A DNA stretch of 11,350 bases from Alphaproteobacteria bacterium (GTDB lineage: Bacteria > Pseudomonadota > Alphaproteobacteria > Rhizobiales > Hyphomicrobiaceae). The first letter of the stretch is position 1; each line of letters starts with the position of its first letter. Both the position numbers and the translations under genes were made by a program. The DNA lies in NCBI GenBank assembly GCA_022600335.1, contig JAHZKN010000363.1, positions 1 to 11,350 of the forward strand. Reading direction: 5' to 3'. The notes under the pieces are model-generated. The model made no database searches and was not told the origin of the DNA. It saw only the letters and a list, made by a program, of their open reading frames with translations. Below, piece by piece: positions 1 to 7,628 of this stretch.

Positions 1-1767
1 GGCTATGTGTTGCGCCGGATTATGCGTCGTGCCATGCGCCATGCCCATATGTTGGGTGCAACCGATCCGATGATCTATGCGCTTGTTCCAACGTTGATCC
101 ATGAAATGGGTGACACATTTTCGGAACTGCGTCGTGCTGAAACGCTGATTACAGAAACGATCAAGCTTGAAGAAGTGCGATTTGGCAAAACGTTGTCCAA
201 AGGTCTTGGTATTTTGGCCGACGCCACGAAGGGCATCAAAAAAGGTGGTGTGCTCTCTGGTGATGTGGCCTTCAAACTCTATGACACTTATGGCTTTCCA
301 CTCGACCTGACAGAAGATGCGCTGCGCGCTCGCAACATCTCAGTTGATAATGCTGCATTCTCCAAAGCGATGGAGAAGCAAAAGTCGGACGCTCGCAAGG
401 CCTGGAAAGGCTCCGGTGATCAAGCCACAGAAACGGTGTGGTTTGACATTCGTGACGCCACGCCTGCGACGGAGTTTCTTGGCTATGACGCGTTGACGGC
501 GGATGGCAAAGTCATGGCGCTGGTTAAAGATGGAAAATCTGTCAAAACATTAAAGGCAGGCGACACCGGTCACATCGTCGTCAATCAGACTCCATTTTAC
601 GGTGAATCTGGCGGGCAAGTCGGTGACCAGGGTCGAATCAGCGGATCAAAGACAGCTGCTTTTCGCGTTGATGACACGCAAAAGAAACTTGCTAGCTTGT
701 TTGTACACGCTGGCGAAGTGGAAGCCGGTGGTATAAAAATCGGCGACACGGTTACGTTGTCTGTTGATCCGGAACGCCGGCAAGCGACGCGTGCCAATCA
801 CTCCGCCACACACCTTTTGCATGAGGCGCTGCGGCAAGTGCTCGGCACCCACGTGGTGCAGAAGGGATCGCTGGTTGCTCCAGACCGGTTGCGGTTTGAT
901 TTTTCTCACCCGAAATCCATTGCGCCGGATGAATTAACTGAGATTGAGGACCGGGCCAATGCGGTTGTCGATCAAAACGCTCAGGTTGAAACGCATCTCA
1001 TGTCCTATGACGAGGCACTGGCAACCGGTGCCATGGCGTTGTTCGGTGAAAAGTATGGTGACGAAGTGCGCGTTGTGTCGATGGGTGCCGCCAACACCGA
1101 CCGACCTGACAAATCCGCATGGTCGATTGAGCTTTGTGGCGGCACGCACGTGGACCGGACTGGCGATATTGGCACCATCCGCGTTGTCTCTGAATCCGCT
1201 TCAGCCGCAGGTGTTCGGCGAATTGAAGCGCTAACCGGTCGTGGCGCCCGCGCGCATTTGGCCGCTCAGGACGATCGCATCAAAGATCTTGCGGGGCTTT
1301 TGAAGACCAAGCCCGAAGACGTTGTCGCCCGCGTTAAAGCCCTTGCCGATGAGCGAAAGGCACTTGAACGCGCTGTCGCAGATGCAAAAAAACAAGCAGC
1401 ATTGAGTGCGGGTGGGGCTGGTGGTGCGATCAACATTGCCGGAATAAAATTTTTGAAACTTTCCGTCGCGGACGTGGCGTCCAAAGACCTCAAGGCGATG
1501 GCCGATGAGGCCCGTGCCCGTGTTGGTTCCGGGGTTGTTGCAGTCGCCAATGCAGCAAGTGATGGCAAGCTCGGCATTGTTGTTGCGGTCACGCCAGACA
1601 AGACGGACACGTTTAGTGCCGTTGATTTGGTTCGACTGGCATCTGAAAGCGTCGGCGGAAAGGGTGGTGGCGGCAGGCCGGATTTGGCTCAAGCGGGCGG
1701 ACCAGACGGTGCGCAGGCCGAGGCGGCATTGGCGGCAATTGAAGAATTTTTGAAATCTAAGATGTAA
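1..1767 (+). CDS. alaS: Alanine--tRNA ligase, C-terminal part (5' truncated by window edge)
   Basis: Cytoplasmic enzyme that charges tRNA-Ala with alanine and hydrolyses mischarged Ser/Gly-tRNA-Ala. The frame is open from base 1 (first codons read G-Y-V-L-R-R) and ends at TAA 1765-1767, giving 588 visible residues. The family is usually about 870-890 residues, so roughly the first 290, including most of the aminoacylation core, lie outside the window. Visible are the arginine-rich end of the aminoacylation/tRNA-recognition region (residues 3-20) and the editing domain, with its zinc-type motifs H267-x3-H271 (NHSATH) and C379-x3-H383 (CGGTH). A coiled-coil-like segment (about 415-455) follows, then the C-Ala/DHHA1 domain ending in a glycine-rich stretch [16 protein letters not shown]. 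All editing ligands are present, so the protein looks functional. The kef-like gene follows after 98 bases on the same strand. Identification is firm. Confidence 0.98.
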   Translation, partial: GYVLRRIMRRAMRHAHMLGATDPMIYALVPTLIHEMGDTFSELRRAETLITETIKLEEVRFGKTLSKGLGILADATKGIKKGGVLSGDVAFKLYDTYGFPLDLTEDALRARNISVDNAAFSKAMEKQKSDARKAWKGSGDQATETVWFDIRDATPATEFLGYDALTADGKVMALVKDGKSVKTLKAGDTGHIVVNQTPFYGESGGQVGDQGRISGSKTAAFRVDDTQKKLASLFVHAGEVEAGGIKIGDTVTLSVDPERRQATRANHSATHLLHEALRQVLGTHVVQKGSLVAPDRLRFDFSHPKSIAPDELTEIEDRANAVVDQNAQVETHLMSYDEALATGAMALFGEKYGDEVRVVSMGAANTDRPDKSAWSIELCGGTHVDRTGDIGTIRVVSESASAAGVRRIEALTGRGARAHLAAQDDRIKDLAGLLKTKPEDVVARVKALADERKALERAVADAKKQAALSAGGAGGAINIAGIKFLKLSVADVASKDLKAMADEARARVGSGVVAVANAASDGKLGIVVAVTPDKTDTFSAVDLVRLASESVGGKGGGGRPDLAQAGGPDGAQAEAALAAIEEFLKSKM

Positions 1768-1792
1768 GGGTCGGAATGCGTCGCCCCAACAT

Positions 1793-1819
1793 CCAAACTG
1801 CTGATAGGATCAGCATTGG
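1793..1819 (+). repeat. Inverted repeat / hairpin between alaS and the kef-like gene
   Basis: A perfect 7-bp inverted repeat TGCTGAT (1799-1805) / ATCAGCA (1809-1815) with a 3-base loop. It can be extended by CCAA (1793-1796) pairing with TTGG (1816-1819) across a 2-base bulge. It starts 25 bases after the alaS stop, where a terminator would be expected, but no T-run follows, so it is not a canonical intrinsic terminator. It could attenuate read-through or stabilise the alaS mRNA end. The role is inferred from position only. Confidence 0.45.
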
Positions 1820-1852
1820 AATCGTGCGTCGTTGTTATGCCGTGCTCTAGAT

Positions 1853-1868
1853 AGGAACCCCACGTTTG
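1853..1868 (+). promoter_or_regulatory. Ribosome binding site and TTG start of the kef-like gene
   Basis: AGGA at 1853-1856 lies 9 bases upstream of TTG 1866-1868. There is no in-frame ATG near the N-terminus, and the first predicted membrane helix begins around residue 18. The TTG with this AGGA is therefore the best supported start. TTG starts are often weak, which may hold down expression of this membrane protein. Confidence 0.6.
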
Positions 1869-3749
1869 GACCCCGTAGAAGTTGCCAGCACGCAGGCCCC
1901 GCACGCCGCGGTCTATCGCGACGCACTGATCGTGTTGGTCACGGCCGCATTGATTGTTCCACTGCTGCAACGGTTAAACGTCAACACTATTTTGGGTTTT
2001 CTGCTGACCGGCGCGCTGCTGGGCCCGAGTGGTCTTGGTAGTTTTGCCTCAGAAGCGCATTGGCTGACCTGGATCACGGTCAACAACGATGAAGGGCTTG
2101 GGCTTCTCGGTGAATTGGGCGTTGTGTTTCTATTGTTCCTGGTTGGCTTGGAGCTGTCGTTCAAGCGCCTTGTAACGATGCGCCGCTTGGTGTTTGGGCT
2201 AGGCGGTATGCAAGTGCTCATTTCCGCAACGGTTATTGGCGCATTTCTACTGATGTTAGAATTCGACGCGGCGGCAGCGCTGATCATCGCCTTGAGCCTC
2301 GCGTTGTCATCAACTGCAATCGTGGTGGAAGTGTTATCGGGACAGCACCGTTTGGCCACCACATCGGGGCGTGCAACATTTTCAATTTTGCTGCTTCAGG
2401 ATCTCGCCGTGGTTCCATTGTTGTTGTTGGTGACCATCGTTGCGCCAGCGCAGAGTGACTCCGCTGTCAGCGCCATGTTTCAAACCTTTGGTCAGGCTTC
2501 CGTCGCCATTGGTCTGATCCTGGCTGTTGGTTCGGTTATTTTGCGGCCGCTATTTCGGCTCGTCGCCTCCAGTGACAATAAAGAGTTATTCGTGGCAGCA
2601 ACGTTGCTTGTTGCGGTTGGAAGCGGCCTTGCAACGGCTGCGGCCGGACTTTCTATGGCGTTAGGGGCGTTTATCGCCGGGCTCTTGTTGGCCGAAACAG
2701 AGTTCCGCCGTGCCATCGAAGCCACCATCGATCCCTTTAAGGGCTTGCTGCTTGGTGTGTTCTTTTTTGTCGTTGGTATGAGTCTTGATTTTGGCAAGCT
2801 GCTGCAAGACCCCGTAACCATCGTTGGCGCAGTGGTTGGACTAATTGTTCTCAAGGCGATCGTTGTCGCAGGTTTGATGCGTTCGGCAGGGTTTTCATGG
2901 GCTGATGTGGCGGAGTCTTCTCTGCTTCTTGGGCCATGTGGGGAGTTTGCCTTCATTGTTGCGAGCTTGGCCATCTTTTATGGTGTCCTGTCGCCAGAGC
3001 TTGGGGCCAACGTCAAAGTGATAGCGGCATTTTCCATGGCGCTGATCCCGGCGCTCGATAGTCTTGGACGCAGGCTGACGGGACGACTATCGCGGGATGA
3101 AAGTATGCAATTGACGCTTGCCTCACAGCCAGATGTGGACGTGCAACCCCGGGCGATTGTCATTGGCTATGGCCGGGTTGGGGCCCTGGTGTCGCAAATG
3201 TTGACGGGACATGGAATCCCGCATGTTGTTACCGATGTTGATGCCGACATCGTTATGCGTGCCCGGGCGCGTGAAGAGCCTGTGTTCTTTGGTGATGCCA
3301 AGAGCATGGTGCTGCTCGAGCGGCTGGGTATTGCTGAGGCTCAGGCGGTCATCATTACGCTCAACACACCGTCTGAAATTGATCATGTGGTTGCTTGCGT
3401 TCGAGCCGAACGGCCTGACGTTGTGATTATTTCACGTGCCAGAGATGCAGAGCATGCCCGCCACCTTTACCAACTTGGCGTGACTGATGCTGTGCCTGAG
3501 ACAATTGAAGCAAGCTTACAACTATCAGAAGCCGCTCTTGTCGGGCTCGACATTCCAGTCGGACCGGTCATTGCATCCATTCATGAAAAGCGGGATGAAT
3601 TTCGCGACGCCTTGTTGGGTGCTGCCGGTACCGCAGGTAAAAGCAGTCGTGCGATTCGACCGAAAGCCGTGAAAGAAAACGCACAGCAGCCGGCGGCAGA
3701 AACGACAGGAACACAACGGCGTGGCGGCACAGACACCGGCGCTAACTAA
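1866..3749 (+). CDS. Kef-type K+/H+ antiporter (CPA2 family with TrkA-N/RCK domain)
   Basis: Inner-membrane monovalent cation:proton antiporter of the CPA2 family, like the glutathione-gated KefB/KefC potassium efflux systems. At 627 residues it is close to KefC (about 620). Residues 18-400 form the multi-helix exchanger domain. It includes the conserved L-Q-D segment (Q178, D179 in [14 protein letters not shown]) and the GPCGEFAFI segment (356-364). Residues 428-545 are a cytosolic TrkA-N/RCK nucleotide-binding domain with a Rossmann loop GYGRVG (434-439) and an acidic residue after the second strand (D457). Residues 585-627 are a hydrophilic, probably disordered tail. No kefF/kefG-type ancillary quinone reductase is adjacent. 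The stop TAA (3747-3749) overlaps the icd stop on the other strand. The family is clear. Whether it is KefB, KefC or a YbaL-like paralogue, and whether glutathione adducts gate it, cannot be settled by eye, so no symbol is given. Confidence 0.92.
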   Translation: MDPVEVASTQAPHAAVYRDALIVLVTAALIVPLLQRLNVNTILGFLLTGALLGPSGLGSFASEAHWLTWITVNNDEGLGLLGELGVVFLLFLVGLELSFKRLVTMRRLVFGLGGMQVLISATVIGAFLLMLEFDAAAALIIALSLALSSTAIVVEVLSGQHRLATTSGRATFSILLLQDLAVVPLLLLVTIVAPAQSDSAVSAMFQTFGQASVAIGLILAVGSVILRPLFRLVASSDNKELFVAATLLVAVGSGLATAAAGLSMALGAFIAGLLLAETEFRRAIEATIDPFKGLLLGVFFFVVGMSLDFGKLLQDPVTIVGAVVGLIVLKAIVVAGLMRSAGFSWADVAESSLLLGPCGEFAFIVASLAIFYGVLSPELGANVKVIAAFSMALIPALDSLGRRLTGRLSRDESMQLTLASQPDVDVQPRAIVIGYGRVGALVSQMLTGHGIPHVVTDVDADIVMRARAREEPVFFGDAKSMVLLERLGIAEAQAVIITLNTPSEIDHVVACVRAERPDVVIISRARDAEHARHLYQLGVTDAVPETIEASLQLSEAALVGLDIPVGPVIASIHEKRDEFRDALLGAAGTAGKSSRAIRPKAVKENAQQPAAETTGTQRRGGTDTGAN

Positions 3750-4960
3750 GCGGCCATTGCGGACTTAAGGTTTTCGTCGATCTTGTCGAGGAACCCGGTC
3801 GTGGACAGCCACTTTTGCTCTGGGCCGACCAACAGCGCCAGATCCTTGGTCATGAATCCAGCCTCCACGGTGTCAATGCACACTTGTTCCAGTGTTTCAG
3901 CAAATTTGGCAAGGTCATCATTGGCGTCAAGTTTTGCGCGATGCGCTAGGCCGCGCGTCCAGGCAAAGATGGACGCGATCGAGTTGGTTGACGTTTCATT
4001 GCCTTTTTGGTGCTCGCGATAGTGACGCGTAACAGTCCCGTGCGCCGCTTCGGCTTCGACAGTCTTGCCGTCGGGTGTCATCAACACGCTGGTCATCAGT
4101 CCCAGTGATCCAAAACCCTGGGCAACTGTATCGGACTGCACATCACCGTCGTAGTTCTTACACGCCCAGATGTAGCCGCCAGACCACTTTAGTGCGGATG
4201 CGACCATGTCATCAATCAATCGATGTTCGTAGACAAGGTCACGCTTTTCAAACTCAGCTTTGAATTCCGCGTCAAAGATGTCCTGGAAAACGTCCTTAAA
4301 GCGCCCGTCATAAGCTTTCAAAATCGTGTTCTTGGTAGAAAGGTAGACCGGAAGATTGCGGGTCAAGCCGTAGTTGAAAGAGGCGCGCGCAAAATCACCG
4401 ATGCTCTTGTCGAGATTGTACATGGCCATGGCGATACCGGAGCCCGGCGCTTTGAAAACTTCTTCTTCAATCGTTGTGCCGTCTTCGCCAACAAATTTGA
4501 CGGATAACGTCCCGGCTCCAGGAAACTTGAAATCTGTTGCTCGATACTGGTCCCCAAATGCGTGACGGCCAACGATGATCGGTTGCGTCCAACCCGGCAC
4601 GAGGCGCGGGACATTGCCCATGATAATGGGTTCACGAAAAATAACGCCGCCGAGAATATTGCGAATTGTGCCATTGGGGCTGCGCCACATTTTTTTGAGG
4701 CCAAATTCTTCAACGCGCGCCTCGTCAGGCGTAATGGTCGCGCATTTTACGCCAACGCCATGCTTCTTAATGGCGTTGGCGGCATCAATCGTCACCTGAT
4801 CATCGGTTGCATCTCGATGCTCAACGCCGAGGTCGTAGTAGTCAATTGGCAAATCAAGGTAGGGATGAATCAGTTTGTCTTTGATAAATGTCCAGATGAT
4901 CCGGGTCATTTCATCGCCATCGAGTTCGACAACGGTGCCGGAAACCTTAATTTTCGTCAT
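3746..4960 (-). CDS. icd: NADP-dependent isocitrate dehydrogenase (homodimeric, eukaryotic-type)
   Basis: Converts isocitrate to 2-oxoglutarate and CO2 with production of NADPH in the TCA cycle; cytoplasmic. The 404 residues match the eukaryotic-like homodimeric IDH subfamily common in Alphaproteobacteria rather than the E. coli type. Substrate-binding SPNGTIRN is at 94-101, with S94, N96 and R100. The catalytic tyrosine and lysine regions are QYRATDF (Y139) and YLSTKNT (K210). Metal ligands are in LIDD (D250/D251) and in NYDGDVQSD (D273, D277). The NADP-binding HGTVTRHYR (307-315) carries the R-H pair typical of NADP use. The frame stays open 40 codons further upstream, but family alignment starts at MTKIKV. 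A GAGG (4972-4969) lies 8 bases before the ATG at 4960, so that start is chosen. The stop is TAG. The gene is divergent from the trmJ fusion and convergent with kef. Confidence 0.97.
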   Translation of the reverse strand: MTKIKVSGTVVELDGDEMTRIIWTFIKDKLIHPYLDLPIDYYDLGVEHRDATDDQVTIDAANAIKKHGVGVKCATITPDEARVEEFGLKKMWRSPNGTIRNILGGVIFREPIIMGNVPRLVPGWTQPIIVGRHAFGDQYRATDFKFPGAGTLSVKFVGEDGTTIEEEVFKAPGSGIAMAMYNLDKSIGDFARASFNYGLTRNLPVYLSTKNTILKAYDGRFKDVFQDIFDAEFKAEFEKRDLVYEHRLIDDMVASALKWSGGYIWACKNYDGDVQSDTVAQGFGSLGLMTSVLMTPDGKTVEAEAAHGTVTRHYREHQKGNETSTNSIASIFAWTRGLAHRAKLDANDDLAKFAETLEQVCIDTVEAGFMTKDLALLVGPEQKWLSTTGFLDKIDENLKSAMAA

Positions 4961-5029
4961 ATGAGATGCCTCAGCCTTGAGATGTTTGGAGCGTTGCGAG
5001 TTCGGCATTTGCCAGTCAAAATCGGCCGG

Positions 5030-5058
5030 ACCATAACCGGTTGCCCTCGCGCAGCCAA
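5030..5058 (-). promoter_or_regulatory. Candidate sigma70-type promoter of icd
   Basis: On the minus strand, TTGGCT (5058-5053) and TATGGT (5035-5030) are separated by exactly 17 bases, each matching 4 of 6 consensus positions. This would start transcription near 5023 and leave a leader of about 60 bases before the icd ATG. No better pair was found in the 213-base divergent region. This is a pattern match only. Confidence 0.4.
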
Positions 5059-5097
5059 GGCAAGAAGCGGTTGGTGCCAAGAGCCTTTCAGTCGCAG

Positions 5098-5124
5098 CTT
5101 GACCGCGTCGTGCTTCTGGTCAAG
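5098..5124. repeat. Perfect inverted repeat in the icd/trmJ divergent region
   Basis: CTTGACC (5098-5104) and GGTCAAG (5118-5124) are perfect 7-base inverted arms around a 13-base centre, 27 bases in all. The repeat lies 49 bases upstream of the ATG of the trmJ fusion and about 40 bases upstream of the candidate icd -35. It could be an operator for a dimeric regulator serving both divergent genes. Each arm also holds a TTGACC that resembles a -35 box, but neither has a convincing -10 at the right distance. Confidence 0.4.
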
Positions 5125-5173
5125 TCACAGGGTCTGCTCGCTGACCTCAGGTGTAGTTGAAGAGACCATCAGC

Positions 5174-6463
5174 ATGGAGCGTAGAGCTCAGGGATTGGGT
5201 GGGGAATTGAGAATCGAAACAAAAGTTCGCAATGGCTGGCTGGAGCCCGTGTTGGCCAGTGATCACAGCGTCACGGTGTCGGACATTGTCTATACTTGTC
5301 ATGAACAGACGATTGATCGTGCGTTGGCGAAGTTCGATCTTCCAGACCTGACCCGCGACAGCCTCGATGGCATTTTGACGTATTGTGCCGAACAACGTTG
5401 CGCAGAGGTTGATGCAACCTGTCCCGGTTGCCAGCGTCGCTGTCAGGCACAAGGATTTGCAACGTTTGAAGACTTCATTGCCGATCACAAAGAGATTGTC
5501 ATTGGCGACGGCACGGTGCGGCTTTGTGGATCAGGAACAGAACGTGCGCAGGCAGCAAATCTTGCGCGGCTTGAGAAGAGCTGGTCGGGTGAAACTTACT
5601 GGTATTGGGCGCGGCGTATTTTGCGCAAGCTGCGTCATGGCGTGCGTCGCGGGGATGTTGCAGGCGAAGCCTTTGACAGTGATGGTGCAACACCGGTTGT
5701 CATTCTTAAAGACCCGCAGCTCGCCGACAACATTGGCATGGTGGCGCGGGCCATGGGCAACTTTGGGCTGGATTGTTTGCGTTTGGTCGCACCGCGCGAC
5801 GGTTGGCCAAATGACAAAGCCCGCATCGCAGCCTCCGGTGCAAACTACATTATTGATCATGGGCAAAGCTTTGAGACTCTCGAGGGCGCTATCAGTGATC
5901 TTAACTGGCTGGCAGCGACGACAGCGCGTCAACGGGATTTGAGAAAACCTGTGATGACACCTCAGCAGGCGGTGCAAGAAATGCGCGCGCGCATTCAACG
6001 TGGCGAACGGTGTGGTATTTTGTTTGGCCGCGAGAGCAGTGGCTTGGAAAATATCGATGTGGCCAATGCAGACGCTGTAATAATGATCCCGGTGAATGCG
6101 CGTTTTGCCTCAGTCAACCTGGCGCAGGCAGCGCTTATCCTCGGCTATGAATGGTTGCGCGATCATCAGGCCGCGACACTTGGCCGGGTGACAAAAAAGG
6201 AGCGCGCGCTGGAGTCAGGCCTCAATATGGGGCACGATCGCCCGGCGTCGAAAGCCGCCGTCTTGCAGTTTTTTGAGCATCTTGAAGCGGAACTGGAGCG
6301 ACTTGGTTTCTTCAACCCGCCTGAAAAGCGCCCGAAAATCGTGACAAGCCTGCGCTCTATGTTCACCCGCATGGCGGCGACGGACCACGAGGTTCGCACG
6401 TTGCGTGGCATTGTTGCCACGCTCGCTGCAGGCAAGGGCAAAGCCCGCAAGCCAGCACCGTAA
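5174..6463 (+). CDS. trmJ: DUF433-like / TrmJ-type tRNA 2'-O-methyltransferase fusion
   Basis: A 429-residue frame with two parts. Residues 172-429 are a full SpoU/TrmH-family (SPOUT, trefoil-knot) methyltransferase of the TrmJ type, which 2'-O-methylates position 32 of tRNA anticodon loops using S-adenosylmethionine. Motif 1 is DNIGMVARAMGNFGL (185-199), with N186 and R192. Motif 2 is GILFGRESSGL (281-291), with E287. Motif 3 is MIPVNARFASVNLAQAA (304-320), with N315. The TrmJ-type helical C-terminal extension follows (about 345-415). Residues 1-121 are not usual for TrmJ. VTVSDIV (33-39) and DLPDLTRDSLDGILTYCAEQ (55-74) resemble DUF433, a small winged-helix-like family linked to VapB-type antitoxins. 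Cysteines lie at 42, 71, 76, 83, 86, 90 and 118. A tryptophan- and arginine-rich linker (133-160) joins the parts. ATG 5174 has a GAAGAGA 8 bases upstream. An internal GTG (5642) would give a 273-residue TrmJ of normal size, but it has no Shine-Dalgarno, and nothing stops the upstream frame. The TrmJ call is firm, the DUF433 call moderate. Confidence 0.85.
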   Translation: MERRAQGLGGELRIETKVRNGWLEPVLASDHSVTVSDIVYTCHEQTIDRALAKFDLPDLTRDSLDGILTYCAEQRCAEVDATCPGCQRRCQAQGFATFEDFIADHKEIVIGDGTVRLCGSGTERAQAANLARLEKSWSGETYWYWARRILRKLRHGVRRGDVAGEAFDSDGATPVVILKDPQLADNIGMVARAMGNFGLDCLRLVAPRDGWPNDKARIAASGANYIIDHGQSFETLEGAISDLNWLAATTARQRDLRKPVMTPQQAVQEMRARIQRGERCGILFGRESSGLENIDVANADAVIMIPVNARFASVNLAQAALILGYEWLRDHQAATLGRVTKKERALESGLNMGHDRPASKAAVLQFFEHLEAELERLGFFNPPEKRPKIVTSLRSMFTRMAATDHEVRTLRGIVATLAAGKGKARKPAP

Positions 6464-6607
6464 GCTGCCTTGTTGTGGCCAAGTTTTGCCATGAGCCATG
6501 CTGGCTTGACCAAAAAGCAGGCATCGGCAAGTGTACGCTGGCACGGCAGGCAGGCCTTCGGCGCGCTGGTCGAGACGTTGCGAAACGAAAAAAAGAGATC
6601 CTTCAGA

Positions 6608-7300
6608 ATGATAGGGGCAAGGGAAGCAATGTGGTTGTTTCTAAGAGCGGGGTTCACATTGGCCGCCAGTCTGGTGGTTGTGAGCATGAGCACGAGCGTG
6701 CCAGCCAAAGCGCAAATCAGTGATCAATCGGTCAATTGGTACATTCAGTTCGTCTGGAACAATCTTGGCGCCCAATTCTCAGATCGCGACGGTACGGTCG
6801 TGCGCATCAACAAGTCCAAAAAAGAAGAAGTGATAGTCCCAATTGATGTCGCCCGCGATGTGATTGTTGGTGGCTGGCGTGGTGCGCGTGCGCGGACCTG
6901 TGATTTGCCGGATGAGTTTGCAGCCAATTTTGAATTGACGCGCGTGAGCGCCAATAAAAAGGGCAATTGGACGGCCCAACAACGCCACTTTATGAAAGAG
7001 CTATTTCAGCGCGTCGTGCAGTTGAATGCCGGCAAAACCAAAGCCACGATCAGTGAAGACGGTAAGGTGGTCAAGGAAGAGGTGATCAAGTCCAAGGTCA
7101 TCAAAGACTGCACCGATGAGGAACGCGAAAGCCTGCGCAAGGAAATCAAGGGCATGGTCATCAAGGCCAAGTCTGAAAAGGCGGGCGGCGGCAAGCCTGC
7201 GGTGAAGCAAGCCTCGCCAGAAAAGGCCCCTGACAAAGCTGCCGAGGCGGCCAAGCCTGCAGAAACCAAGGGCACTGAAACCGCTGCTCCTGCAAATTAA
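6608..7300 (+). CDS. Secreted protein of unknown function with Ala/Lys-rich tail
   Basis: I do not recognise a named family. The 230-residue protein begins with a typical Sec signal peptide: basic start, hydrophobic core (about residues 9-28) and a V-P-A-K-A cleavage motif. Signal peptidase I would probably cut after A35, making the mature protein periplasmic or secreted. The folded part runs about 38-185. It has aromatic-rich NWYIQFVWNN (43-52), GGWRGARARTCDLP (88-101), and two cysteines (C98, C168) that could form a disulfide. Residues 188-230 are low-complexity Ala/Lys/Pro/Glu, probably a disordered linker or envelope-contacting tail. ATG 6608 is chosen because AAGAGA (6593-6598) lies 9 bases upstream and the signal peptide is then complete. 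ATG 6629 is a possible shorter start. The open frame continues upstream to 6470, but that part has no coding character. The gene is 144 bases downstream of the trmJ fusion, same strand. Confidence 0.8.
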   Translation: MIGAREAMWLFLRAGFTLAASLVVVSMSTSVPAKAQISDQSVNWYIQFVWNNLGAQFSDRDGTVVRINKSKKEEVIVPIDVARDVIVGGWRGARARTCDLPDEFAANFELTRVSANKKGNWTAQQRHFMKELFQRVVQLNAGKTKATISEDGKVVKEEVIKSKVIKDCTDEERESLRKEIKGMVIKAKSEKAGGGKPAVKQASPEKAPDKAAEAAKPAETKGTETAAPAN

Positions 7301-7628
7301 GACCGGTCGGGTGTCGGCAAGATCGCTTGTCTCAAGAAGCCTTTCCGCCTAAACGCAGGGCCAATTGGTCGCGGGTCGGCTTCCATTTGCTGGAAATTTG
7401 CCCCTGCCATTGACGCGCCGCGTCGCTCCAGGTAGGGGATGCGTCTGTTGCGGGCCTTCGGGCCCGTAATTCGTACCCGCGCACCCGTGGCAGGACAAAT
7501 TTGAAAGTCTTGCCTGTCGGCTTCCAAGCGCCTGTTGGGAAACCTCTCATCGGGCCTAGAGCAGAGGAGGGGGCGCTCCAATCGCCGTCCGCATTTCAGG
7601 CGGACCTATTTGCATGGAGTGCTAACCA
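7301..7628 (+). promoter_or_regulatory. rpsD upstream region: structured probable 5' leader
   Basis: 328 bases without a convincing gene. Going towards rpsD it holds several elements. A 9-bp hairpin (7448-7469) is capped by a C(TTCG)G tetraloop. CCTCT (7543-7547) can pair with AGAGG (7563-7567). An AGAGGAGGGGG purine tract lies at 7563-7573. A 6-bp hairpin GTCCGC/GCGGAC sits at 7587-7605. The real Shine-Dalgarno GGAG (7616-7619) is 9 bases before ATG 7629. Known S4 proteins in E. coli and Bacillus bind structured leaders to repress their own operons, so an autoregulatory leader is a reasonable inference, not shown. I found no convincing -35/-10 pair. Two short minus-strand frames here lack ribosome binding sites and are not annotated. 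Confidence 0.4.
7448..7469 (+). other. Stable hairpin with TTCG tetraloop
   Basis: The arms TTGCGGGCC and GGCCCGTAA form 9 pairs (one G-U in RNA) around TTCG, closed by C-G. This is the classic extra-stable UUCG tetraloop context when transcribed on the plus strand. No T-run follows, so it is not a standard intrinsic terminator of the upstream secreted-protein gene. A structural element of the rpsD leader, or an mRNA 3'-end stabiliser of the upstream gene, are both possible. Confidence 0.6.

Larger units (their letters stand above)
4961..5173. other. Divergent intergenic region between icd and the trmJ fusion
   Basis: 213 bases between two divergent start codons. It carries the icd ribosome binding site (GAGG, 4972-4969), the candidate icd promoter (5058-5030) and the inverted repeat (5098-5124). 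No clear plus-strand promoter for the trmJ fusion was found. Both the icd frame and the plus-strand frame happen to stay open across it, so lack of stops here is not evidence of coding. Confidence 0.6.

Noticed and set aside
4961..5080. 40-codon N-terminal extension of icd
   Set aside because: Homodimeric NADP-IDH proteins begin at MTKIKV, and a GAGG Shine-Dalgarno precedes that ATG. The extension overlaps the candidate promoter.
4562..5173. Upstream extension of the trmJ-fusion frame, open for about 200 codons before ATG 5174
   Set aside because: Most of it runs antisense to the well-supported icd gene and the rest crosses the divergent regulatory region. It has no protein-like sequence, and a ribosome binding site fits ATG 5174.
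6506..6539. Possible promoter for the secreted-protein gene (TTGACC at 6506)
   Set aside because: No acceptable -10 within 16-18 bases; the nearest TACGCT is 22 bases away.
6470..6607. 46-codon N-terminal extension of the secreted protein
   Set aside because: It would bury the signal peptide inside the protein. ATG 6608 has its own ribosome binding site and puts the signal peptide at the N-terminus.
7297..7581. Minus-strand frames in the rpsD upstream region (94 and 72 residues)
   Set aside because: No ribosome binding site (the upstream sequence is pyrimidine-rich) and no recognisable family. Kept only as a low-interest note because of the internal repeat.
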